From contig OY987265.1 of the NCBI GenBank assembly GCA_963920665.1, positions 11,475,001 through 11,539,000 on the forward strand: a DNA stretch of 64,000 nucleotides, written 5' to 3'. Origin of the DNA: Straminergon stramineum (lineage: Eukaryota > Streptophyta > Bryopsida > Hypnales > Calliergonaceae). The notes beneath the pieces are model-generated. The model made no database searches. It was not told the origin of the DNA and saw only the letters and a list, made by a program, of their open reading frames with translations. Shown piece after piece: positions 22,176 to 33,681 of the stretch; the stretch's first letter is position 1, and the number at the start of each line of letters is the position of its first letter. The translations under genes and the position numbers were made by a program.

Positions 22176-23860
22176 AGAATGTCTATTAAGTATGGATGCC
22201 AAAGATGTTTCATTGTCAAACAACCATATTTGAATAATATTCTTTGCCAAATTATCTACTATCAAAGAAATCATATAAACAAGCAAGGAGAACATTGTTA
22301 CAAAAATAGTGTAGGAGGATTTTGATACGCCGCGAGCAATACTCTTTTTGATGACATGAAAAAACGTTTGTTTATAATGCTCAATCTAGAATTATCACCA
22401 TTTTAGATCATCGTTTAACATATAATAAATGTGCATGAGATAACAATTTTGAACATGCTTTTTGCTTAAGATATGTTTGTAATGTCCTATAATATATAAA
22501 ACTTGTCCAATAAGCGAGTAGTAGAGCTTTGAAAAAAATAGCCCAATAATCTTGTTAGTATAAGCATGTGGATGAAAGAGAATTCAACAAGTGTTTTCTA
22601 CTACAAGAAATACACATTGCTAGACTTGAACACAACAATTCAAAATGATGCCCCATTTTCACTAAGAATGCAAACGGAATGGTAACTTGAAATGATGGTC
22701 AAACATGATCGAAAAAGTACACTTGCATTTGATACTACATTTGATACTTCTGAAATGATAGTAAGCTACTCCATTCTACAATAAAACTCTTTAAATTTTA
22801 GCAATTATGTAATGATTTATAATTCGATGTTTACTTGTTAAAAAAATTCTCACAAATCTTCATGATCATGATATTGTATACTAATTCAATGAATGATAAA
22901 ATAGAATACCAATTGTTGTTTTTATCATTTCGAGAACATGTGAAAAAGACTTGCAAATTATTCTACAAGAACTCAAAGTTAAAGTGCAATTCGAGACTTT
23001 AAAGTGGGCACCAAATTCAATTATAGTAGACAATGCACAAGTTGACGTAAATGTTCTTGGGTGAGTTTTATAAACTCTTTTACTTTCAACATAATATTTG
23101 ATTTTATTCATTTTTTACAAGATTCTTTCTTCATTCTAACTTGTCTTTTTCATTCATCATATTAATGCAGATCAATGTAGTCTAAGGTCAGTATATTTTT
23201 GTATTTTTGGCATATTTAAAAAAATTAGGTTGAAAATGCAATTAAGAAAATCAAGATGGTTGAAAAAAGAAGGTTCATTCTTAAGACATGAAAGGATATA
23301 ATGTAAGGTAAGGGAATGTCAAATGATGATTCTCCAATTGAGTGGAGAAATCAATAATTATGTAATCTTGCTTCAACATGACTTGTAGTTGTAGTATTTA
23401 TGAAGTATATTAAAGATCATTAGCGTAACAAAGCTGAGATGTGGTGTATTAGATATTGTAATATCCCTCACGTTGATCAGAATATTAATACAACTATTGA
23501 ATCCTATCATGGGAATATACAGAGTTTTTATATTCAACAAAGGAGAAATTCAATTACATGCGTATATAGTAGTTAATTTACCACTTGGTAGGAGATGTGT
23601 TATCACATTATTGATACAACGTGCATTTGAAGAAGTTTGGATTTGTAAGAAACATATGATATAAGTTCATAGTGGTATCTGTCATCATCTATGTAAAATC
23701 TATTCTAGATTTATATATTTTGTTCTACTCGAATGGTGATTACATAGCTTTGGTTGCTTTAGTAAACATCAAATTAAAGGTATGGACAATGCATTTACCA
23801 GATTCAGAATGGGCTCGGTGCAATTTCTCAATTGCAAATGAAGGTATGATTTGCAAATAA
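22176..23860 (+). pseudogene. Decayed MULE-type/SWIM zinc-finger transposase
   Basis: Several in-order fragments resemble plant MULE-like proteins with a C-terminal SWIM finger. At 22176-22323, MSIKYGCQRCFIVKQPYLNN and IIYYQRNHINKQGEHC match the N-terminal cysteine/histidine region. At 22903-23063, RIPIVVFIISRTCEKDLQII and KWAPNSIIVDNAQVDVNVLG are the transposase core around the conserved D of the V-D-N-A segment. At 23436-23520, IPHVDQNINTTIESYHGNI is the familiar N-T-x-x-E-x-Y-H block. At 23735-23857, DSEWARCNFSIANEGMICK is the SWIM finger with the second cysteine replaced by F and the final histidine lost to a stop. Many stops and frame changes separate the pieces, so it cannot make a transposase. 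Family resemblance is from memory of the motifs. Confidence 0.65.
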
Positions 23861-23964
23861 ATTATTCTAGATGCTCCATCCAAACATAGAAGATGGGCTC
23901 ATTGTGAGAGAAGTGGGAACTCAACATGGTGTCAACAGAGACATCTTTTTGTCAAAAGCCTTAT

Positions 23965-24966
23965 CACTATTAGAAAAAGATGTCCAAATTAACAACAAAT
24001 CATCAAATGTTGGGTAATTTGGGTACTATATCAACCATTTTTACAATATTTTGTTGATTTGGATAGTATAGCATCGAAATCAACAAAAAATTCAACACTT
24101 TTTTGTTCATTTCCACTTACAAGAGTTTTAAATAAGTTTTTTTTAACTAGACAATGTCTAAATAACTGTATTTAAAATTCTATATAAAAAAAATCTTTTT
24201 TCCTAACTCAATTATTCAAAATTCAGTTTTTTTTAAACCTAGTAGATTTTGGTGGACGTTTGTGCATAGTAAAACAACTTCTTAGAAGAACTTGCAAATA
24301 AAAAAATTTGTCATATTATACTTATTTTCGTCTCCAAAAAACCTTTTAAGACTTCAAGTTTTCAATCAAAATTTATGGACAAAAATCAGAGAGGGATTGG
24401 AATGGACATTGTTTATGAAATTTTTAAAAATCCTCTCTGATTTTTGTTCATAAATTTTGATTGAAAACTTGAAATTTCAAAAGGATTTTTGGAGATGAAA
24501 ATAAGTTTAATATGAAAACTTTTCTTAGTTTCAAATTTTTTCGAAAAAGTTGTTTTATTATATACAAACAACCACCAAAATCTTCTAATTTTAACAAAGG
24601 AAAGAAAAAATAAGAAAAAACTAGATAAAATTGAACTTATTCATAATTCATACATCTAATGTTCGCGATGGTGTATTAAATAGAACCTTGGGCCTCATCC
24701 ACGAGGTCTAAGGTTTGAACCTCATGGGTGGCACCTCTTTAAGGTACAGTAGCAGGGGTGCATAGGTGGAAATTTTAGTATTTGCTAGTATCGTAGATTT
24801 TAATTAGACAAATTTTAATTAATTATTTTTTCATATATGATCAAATCAACAAAAATACTAATATATTCTTCTTAGGTATTGTCCAAAACAACACGACCAA
24901 ATTAACAATCAGAGGTTATCAAATAGAGTAGTTTTTTGTTGATTTGAATGTTGTTTTCTAGTAGTA
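23965..24966. mobile_element. CACTA-like element E3 with internal hairpin
   Basis: The left end is CACTATTAGAAAAAGATGTC followed by CAAATTAACAACAAA. The right end is TTTGTTGATTTGAATGTTGT-TTTCTAGTAGTA, the inverted match. The length is about 1 kb. The arms of a long hairpin lie at 24334-24395 and 24432-24492, framed by GTGCATAGTAAAAC and GTTTTATTATATAC. Near 24690-24720 a TCTAAGGTTTGAACCTCATG stretch looks like a tRNA-type B box. The target duplication is imperfect (TAT left; TAT or TTA right, depending on where the right end is placed). Its right edge abuts LTR fragment R5. Confidence 0.65.
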
Positions 24967-25728
24967 TTAACATAAAAGAACCTATCCTAATTTTTAATAA
25001 AATTTAACCACCTTTTGAAGAATTTCTAAGAATTTTCCGTAGTGGGTCTCAATCGTTGACCGTTTGAAAAGAATATTTTTGCAAGTTAGAAAATTCTGAG
25101 ATTTTTTGTAGAACCTTTTAGAGAGTCTTACAGTGATCATATAAACTCTTATTTTTACGTTGTACTTGTAAGGATAGGAAGGATAAATCCTACCCTTCGT
25201 AAAATATGTAGGAAATAGAGAATCCTTAGCAAACAAGAGAATGTTGGTGAATAGACTTTGCTTTGATTTTCAAACATGTTCTAGACCTTGGATCAATGTT
25301 CGTGGATTGTAGATTTTTCCATAAGTCGGTTTTAATATAATAACCTTCACAATACTAACAATTAAAACTTCTATAGTTTCAATGGTAGAATGAAAAAATG
25401 AAGACCTATCCAAAGATCTTACAAAACTTTTCTTGGTTCAATTCTAGCTAAATTGAACTATTGCCTTACTAAATTTGGCTATTTTAGGCAACTTCACTCA
25501 AACATCCTAACTTCTACTATTTTTTATTCTAACCTATGTATAAATGAACATTTGAGATATTTTTAGATTTAACATCCTAATGAGACCAAATACCTATTTT
25601 AGTGTGTCACAATCTATTTCGGTTCTACATTCTATTATGGACTTTTTACATCTAATTACCTTCTAAATTGCAAAATTTGAAAAAATAAAATAAAATAATA
25701 AATCCCAAGTAATGAATTGGGAGCTCAC
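24967..25728 (-). mobile_element. LTR-like fragment R5 (reverse)
   Basis: Matches the right-hand 760 bp of R2 and R3. Landmarks are GGAATTTCTA-like and AAAATTCTGA-like words, the GACCTATTTTGGTTCTACA-like region near 25600-25640, and the terminus AATTGGGAGCTCACA at 25714-25728. It begins exactly where E3 ends, within the TATTAA.ATAAAAG sequence that is continuous in R2 (35491). Confidence 0.6.
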
Positions 25729-28700
25729 AAGCGACCCTCCGAAAGCCAACATGGTGCATGGATTGTTGGCATCAACTAGAGAGCGACTAAAACTAATTCC
25801 AAGTTCCTTCAAGTACGATCCTTATAAAAAGAATCAAATCAAATCTATGATGAAAGAATTAGAGACATAGATGCTCTTAGATATGTTAATTGAAAATGAA
25901 AGAAAAAAATAAAAAGTTGTAGTAACAGAATAGGCCAATAGGGACAAGATGAAAAGTTGGATGAATGACATTATGCCTCATGTGTATGCGAACATTGTGA
26001 AAGACATGCATGTCAACTTACATGCCACAAATGCAACCCCATTATAGATGATTGCGCCTTCTTCTATAGTTTTAGTCAATTCTAACAATTTTTTATTAGT
26101 AATCAATTGCATGCCTCAATTAATAGCGAGAAACAAGAGCCATAGAGATCTGCGAATCCATCAACGACAAACACAATGTCCAAAGAAATGCCTATAATAT
26201 AAACACTTGATTTGGTTACTTAAGATATAAATGTTTTGATGCAAGTGGTTAAAGAGGAGTTTTTTGTTGGGGCTGAGCACTCTTTAGATCTTATAGCTAA
26301 AAACCAACCAAGTTGTTCCTAGTGACTTGCCTCTTGTTCAACTCGACTCAAGTTCAACCTGCCTTTAAGTTTTCAGTTCAGTCACTCAAGTTAAAAACTC
26401 TACACGGATAGAATTAGCTAGATGAACAAAGACTTTTGATGTATATATTTGTGATATTATTTCTCATTATGAGATATTATAATAAATTTTTTTCTTAAGA
26501 ATAATCATTTAAAATTTGATAATATTCCTATTTACAGTAAAATTGTAGGCCTTGAAGATTTTGAGTCAAAAATTTAATGTACAAGTTTGAAATTTGTGAC
26601 TTCATAAGATTGTAATATTGATAAAGTATATATTAAATTATTAAGTATACTTTATTTTCATTTATTAGTAAAACAATTATTAGAAAAAATATATATTTTA
26701 GTATATACGAGCTTAATATATGTAGATAGATATTTTTTGATTTTCTTAAAAGACAAACTATCATGTACAATATATAAATATTAATAGTTTATTCTAAAAA
26801 TTAAGTACTTCATTTGAGATGCAATAAAATCAATTAAAGTATTTAAGAATTATCAGATCTAATAAAGGATATGTTTCTAAAAATAAATAAAAAATAAAAT
26901 GTGAATAGTTTAATCTTCATTTATTGAATAATTTTATAGCTTTGGAGTTGAGACCATTGAAAATAAATTTTGCTATAAAATATTGAATAGAGAAAAAAAC
27001 TAATGTACATAAATTGATTATATATTTCAAAAATAGGACTTATTATGAATAATCATTTGATGAAATTGTAGGCTTGAACAAGCTTGTATGTTCTCAAATA
27101 GATGGAAAGAGTGCCAAAAAAATCCAAAAAAGAAAACCTTTCTAATAAAATAGAGACTTAGAAGGCCTAAATTATATAGGACACTAGGGTAGTTTAATGA
27201 AATAATGAAAAAATTTCTAATTGAAAAAAATATATTTTCAATTGATTAAGAACTTTGCTACATCAAAAATCTTTAAAATAGTTAGGACATGTCAAATTAT
27301 ATTATTTGATTAATTTAAAAAATATTATTTTATTATTTTAATTTATTTTAATGATTTTTATAATATATCTTGTAATTATTGAATATTTTGACTAGCATGA
27401 CTAGTAGTGCATTGGTTATAACTAGGGTAAAAGCCTTGAAATGGCCCTCCTATGACTTCATGTTTTTATCAATGATTGAACTTTGATTCATTAGAACATT
27501 TGAATTTACATGAATCTAATTAGTTCATTTATATAGTAACAAATGCAAACTTTTTGTGTGGCACAAATTGTTGATTATCCATGAGTGAACATTTCAATTT
27601 CACTTCAAATTTCAAAAACTGAAAGCATACGTTATTATATTTTAAAGTACTATAAAGTTATAAATAGTAAAACAATAGATGTGATTGTAATGTGAATGTC
27701 TAAATGACCTTTGTTGCAATCAATAAATTTAGATGTATCGAAAAACTTCAATATAAAATAAATCATAATTAAAAAAAATTCAATTTTAAAATTTTTGAGA
27801 TAATTTTTGAATTTTTTTAATCTCAAATAATTTTTTAAGTGAATTATAAGTTAAAATTTGTGCAATTGATTCGAAAATAAATTTTTCAATTGAAAATGAA
27901 ATTTTAAGTTTATAAGATGTTCATGGATGAAATTCGTATGTAACTAATACCATCTGACTTTAAAATCTTCATACAAAAAATTTATTGGTAAAATTTAATT
28001 AAGGTGTGTTACATAATTATAAATTGAGAATAGAAATTTCTATGATTTTAGTACTTTAGATTTAAAATTTTAAAAATCTTTATCACTCCATTATATTCAT
28101 TGAAATTCACATATATTTTGTTTAACATACAAAGATATATTGAATTTTCTACATTTACAAGTAAAATCATCAATCTATTTTGTATTGTTTTAAGCCAAAA
28201 ATACTAGCATATATTGTTCCCACTTTTTTTTTCCTCAAGTGCCTTTATAAAAGCATGAGGTATCGTACACTTCATGCTACCTAATGCATCAAAGTATCAA
28301 AATATTTTTTAATTCAAGTAAGTAATTTACTAATTTTCAATGTTGTCCTTATTGTGTCTATTCTCCTCATTGAAGATGTTGCCATAAAATTCATCATTTG
28401 GTCAAAGGGTTATAACTTTTACAGTAATAAATATTTTTATATAAGACTTCTCAAGTTTATTAGATATATTCATTGCGCACCTTCTCCAAGTGGGTATTAT
28501 GAAAAAAAATTCACTATTTTTAGGAACGTTTTGAAATGACAACTCTCTAATTACTTCAAGGATTTTCAAAACTAAAGATAATATTCAAGTTTATATGATT
28601 TCTTTTATATATTATTTATATAAATTTATTTTTTCTTTATTTTTCCTTTTAGATATTGAAGCATAATAACTTCAACCAAAGGACCTTTGTAAAAATTCAA

Positions 28701-31407
28701 AATAAAAATTCATTTTACATCACCTTTTATAAACATCAATTTTACACGCTTTACGTCGATGCAAATTTCTTCATTAGTTGCCTCTGTAATTTGATTATCA
28801 TGTGTACATTGATGTAAGAAAAACATTCAAAAGGATTGAACTTCATGCAAGAAAATTCATTGATCAAATTTTTATAGTCACCTTTGATAAAAAATGTGAT
28901 TACAATAGCCTCTACTATAAATACAAATCATATACAACAATATGACATCTTAATTAAAAGCTTCATTTTCATATTGCCAAGGCAATAGGTGTTGACATTG
29001 ATGACACTACTCAAGTGACAATATGACTCATCTAGAGTTGTATAAAGTATCACTATATGAAAACAAATTAGATCACGATTATTCATATGAGCTGCAAAAA
29101 AACTATAGTAACCTTGAGATCATATTAGGCCACTTGTTAAGTACATTAAATGAATCAATGATCCGCAACCAATTGCGCTCTACATTGTGAATTGACGTTT
29201 AAGAATCTCATTGATAATAACATGGACAAAGGCAAAATTAATGATTAATTCATATTATTAGTGAAGGCTCTTAATATAATCGTTCAATAATTTCTATATC
29301 CACAGTCTTATTTTCAGTTTATGAAAGTCTCCTAACATCTAATCCATGGACCTTTTAGTGATAATGGACATCTTCAAATTTTTATTAAAAAAAACTTTAC
29401 AATTTTCTACATACATTTAATTAAAGCACTTTTCAAAATAACAATAGGTATAATAAACAAAGTAGGATCAATCATAGGAAATTGAGAGGCCTCTTTTATA
29501 ATAACTTATAGAATGTAGAAAAATAACCTTTGTTCACTATGTAAAGGTCTAGTGGTAGTATAAAATTTGATTAAAATAGATAAAAAGCTAGAGAGATAGT
29601 TTGTTAACCCCAACTCTATAAGATTGCTCAAACCATGTCTGAATAATGAAAAATCTCCAATGTTAATAGCTTGTAAGCATGAAGAATCTTTAATTGCAAT
29701 GATTTAATCTTCAAGAATATGTTTTTATGCAAATAATTGATTCTGCGTAGCAATATTGATGTTCAATTTAATTACCTCCCAATAACAATCCAAAATAATA
29801 GTTTGATTTTATAGTGAATTAAAAATAATCTCTTACTGTAAATATAATTGATGCTTTAACTACTCATAATTTAATAAAGAATACACCTCAAAGTCTCAAA
29901 TAGTCAAATAGATAATAAAGCTCTAAATGGATTATGAAATTAAAGATCCTGATGTGTTATGATCTCTAATAATAAATAACGAATCCCATAAGTAATGGTG
30001 TCCCTCCACATTTTTAAAAAAGTAGTGTAATCTATAGTTTAATGAAAGGTCAAATGAAAAAAATTTGGAAAAGTCGAAAAGATCCCTTTAGTTCTCATAA
30101 CGCTCAAAAGTAAATGTAAAGAATGAATCGTATGTTCCTCCTGCTACAATTGAATCTTCAAAGTAAAAGATTTATTAACCATTTATTAACCATTTATTAA
30201 CCATTCAATTTCTAAAATAGAAGAAATATTTTTAGATGTATAAGATGGATTTGGCATGTTATAAATCACGTTAGTATTCATTTGGATTGACACAACATGG
30301 TTGGCTCTCCATAGTAAGTCATCAAATAACATAATTGAATTAGTACTTGTCTCTTGGTCAGACTTCTCCACCAAGTATTTGTTGAAGTATGGCTATGAAT
30401 TTGACAATGTCACACTTGACACTCTTTGAACTCTATTTAATTTTTTTCATTTTTTGTTCTTTCATCTTCTTTTTTGTTTCCTTCATTTTGTCTTGTTGGT
30501 AAAGCAACTCATATTAACTAATTATCAACTTGGCCTCTATTTTCTCTAATTTAGTTATCAAAGCTACCTTCAAGGCTTTAAGAATCTCAAACTTTTTTTT
30601 TCATTATTTTCATTGTTCAAAGTTCTATTTTTTTCTCTTAATCCATCATCTTCTAAATATCAGCTTGGATAGATATGTTTTGTTGAAGGTTGTTATTTAA
30701 TAGAAAGTAGTTGCTTTAAAAAAATATTGGATTTCTAGCTTCAACTAGAAATGGACTAGAATATGAAGGATACTATGATGAAATGAAAAATAAACTTTAT
30801 AATATATACTTCAAGTCAAGTTTATACATGAATGAATCTCATATAGCATTTACAATTCAATAAAACCTCATCAAAGTGTATAGAGATAGTAGAAGCTAAA
30901 TATAAACTTCAAAAATTTCTTGAAACAATCTTCGATATGTAATTGAGTGTCAAACTCACTTTAAAGTTCCAAATGAGAAATATGATAGTTTTTTAAAAAA
31001 CTTACACAAAAATTTATAATGCCTCCAAATTTCAAGTCAAAATATTATATGGTATGTCTTTTTTAATCGTTCCAAATTTCTTCTATCTAATTTGAAAGTA
31101 GATCTTCACTACTTTATCTCCAAGTGGAGAGTATGAAAGCTTCTTAAAAAGCTAATACAATTTCCTATAAATCCTCAAAATATCAATTCAAAAAATAATA
31201 TTTTTCAACTTTTATAGTTGGTTAAAGTTTCCTCTCTCTAAATAAAATTGAACTCATTAGTTTTTCATTTATAAGTCCATAAATCTCATTTCATAACTTT
31301 AAACGGATCTTGTGATATATTTATGGAAAGCTAATAAAAATATATAAAAACACTTCAAATCTCAATTCAAAAGATTATAACTTTTGATTTATGTAGTCGA
31401 TTAAGAG
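25729..31407. other. AT-rich DNA without a recognisable gene
   Basis: The longest unassigned stretch. Weak coding-like text at 25780-26200 (plus strand) could be a retroelement relic. A three-fold direct repeat ATTTATTAACC lies at 30170-30202. No bounded element or RNA gene was found. Confidence 0.4.
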
Positions 31408-32369
31408 TGTCAATGTATCAACCCTCAATAAATCACGAGTACAACTAGATTCTTGGATTTTAACTAAGCGTTTTTTACTTTGGGATGTCTAAACAAGGTT
31501 TATAGTGCCTTCCAAAAAAAGGATATTTATGAAGTGCCTAAGTGTACTAAAATGTGCAAAAATGTCACAAAATATAACTTCTAGTGCAAAACTAAGGTAA
31601 CTCGTTGGATGAAGTAGGCCACTATGGTTTTGATGAAAGACCAATCACAAACCATCTAATAACAACAAATCATAAATAAATCTTTTCTCTTTATAAAAAT
31701 ATAAAATTTATTCCAATTTGACCTTCCTAGCCAAAGTTATGTGTGGATGAAGTTTGACTGCTAATCGGTTCAACAAACTTTATCCATGACTTAGGTCTAA
31801 TTTCCTAATTCAAATTAACTTAAAACTTTATGGAGATGCTTAAGAAGTTTGGTTTTACCTAAATCTGGAGTTTGGCTTTAATTGGAAACTTCTATAAACA
31901 TTTCATCCATACTAAGTCCTAAATTTCATCCATCAATAATTTTCTTGTTTTGACTCCGATTTTGACTTGTCTTACATTTTTGAAGAGTTGTAGACTTCTT
32001 ATTCGAGATTCTAAATTCAAAAAAGGCTTAACTTACAACCCTATGGATTTGACTTGGAACTAGGTCATAACTAAGCTTTGCATTTATTAATTAGACTATT
32101 TGAAATGGAACAAGAAGAGTTTGACTTCTTACCTCATAATAGATGTTATTATCCCTACCGTACAAATGTTTTTTTGCCATGAATTCCCACAAAATGAGGC
32201 ATTGAATCATCATTTTAAAAGAGTGATAAGTTCATACAAAGCTTAGTCGTTGTACTTCTATCACTTACTTCTATTTTTTTCTCTTCCTCCTTTTTTTTTA
32301 ATACTATTTCTCTTACGTCCTTTAGATGATCCAACTACCCTCATTTCACGTTTCAAGACAATTTAGAGG

Positions 32370-33681
32370 TGTCACAACCCTCATCACGAGGTGTGCCCAT
32401 GCCACCTTGGTGAGGAGGGGACTTTGGAGGTGACTCTCCAAGCCTTGCAAGAGAAGGGGTGAGGGGAACTAGGAGTCTTGAGCGATTAGAGCATTATAGC
32501 ATTCTGATCCACATGAATTATGGGGTGTGTTGCACATGCTTGAAAATCTTGTGAGAAGATGCATCCACAAGTTCAAAGAACGCAAGAATCTGAGTTGGAA
32601 GTCAAAAGTTATAGCTCCTCAAAGTTGGTAGTGTCCCAGTAGTGTTCGAAGGCATGGGGACGTGAGAAACAAGGGTTGGAAGGATTCTTTTGAGCCAAAT
32701 AGGGCATGCCACATATCATTGGAAAGCTAAGGAGACAAGATTTTTATAATGATAAGGCTCATGAAGAGATGAGCTATGAGCTAAAAGTTATGGGCATCCA
32801 AAGAGGATGGAGTCTCGGAGAACTACACCTCCTAGGGGACTCGTACCTTTAGAGGGCCATAACTTCCTCAATACTTATTGTATTGAAAAAAATGAATAGT
32901 CCACAGTGATCTACGGAAAATGTAGATCACGAAAATGATCTTACACTTGGGATTTGAAACTCGGAGATAAAAATTATTCTGATGGAAAGATCGGAAGTTT
33001 TGGGGGGGCCGGTTTGGGGGATACCACTTGGAATTGGGGGGTCATCTTGGGGGGTCCTGATGACCTCTAGTACGGGGGGGGGGGGGGGGGCTGCCGAATC
33101 TCATACATAATACTATGAAGAGAGTTGATCTACCTCCTCACTCTCGGATGGTGCCATGGTAAGCCTACGTGGCCCTGAGTGGTGAGGGTAGTGTTGAAGC
33201 CTCACCACTATTTGTGTGTTATCATGGAGTATTTGTACACTCCTTGTTACCGGTTGGGTGGTGTTCCACTCCACACTCTGCCATGGTGTGAGTCTTGTTT
33301 GTTGAGGCTTAATTAATGAGGTCCGAAATGAGTTGGATTGGGTCTAGTACGGAGTTGGGTCCTATTCCAGGGTGGTTAGCACCGAGGAAGAGTAGTGCCT
33401 CCACTAAATACTTGGACATCAATGGAAGTTTTGCCCCATGTCATCATATAACATGCCTGGTGTCTTGTGGGAGTTAATAGTTCAAATAGAAGTGTTAGAA
33501 GTCACGGAGGAATGGAGAATCATGTGACTTAAGTTGAAACCTAATATTGTGGGTGCGTGGCATGTGTATTGTTAGGAGAGCATAACATTTAGTATCACCC
33601 TTAGTATCATTAAAGGGTTAAGTGCTTGGAAAGCACTAGAAGACAAATTTAAGGTAGTAAGTGTCACTAAGGGGCGCGGCA
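32370..33681. mobile_element. Possible nested LTR-type insertion in R2
   Basis: This block has no counterpart in R3, whose sequence is continuous here. It starts TGTCACAACCCTCATCACGA and may end ...GGGGCGCGGCA. GC content is higher than its surroundings. The flanks AGAGG and AGGGA are only partly alike, so the exact right boundary is uncertain. Confidence 0.4.
32999..33090 (+). repeat. G-run cluster, quadruplex-capable
   Basis: Runs of 7, 5, 6 and 6 G between 32999 and 33057 are followed by 17 consecutive G at 33074-33090. It lies inside the insertion in R2. The G17 length may be a sequencing or assembly estimate. Confidence 0.8.

Noticed and set aside
22598..22625. CTACTACAAGAAATACAC resembling a CACTA left terminus
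   Set aside because: No inverted partner within several kilobases and it lies inside the SWIM relic; could be chance.
24690..24760. A complete tRNA gene
   Set aside because: Only a B-box-like stretch is present; no acceptor stem, anticodon arm or A box could be fitted.
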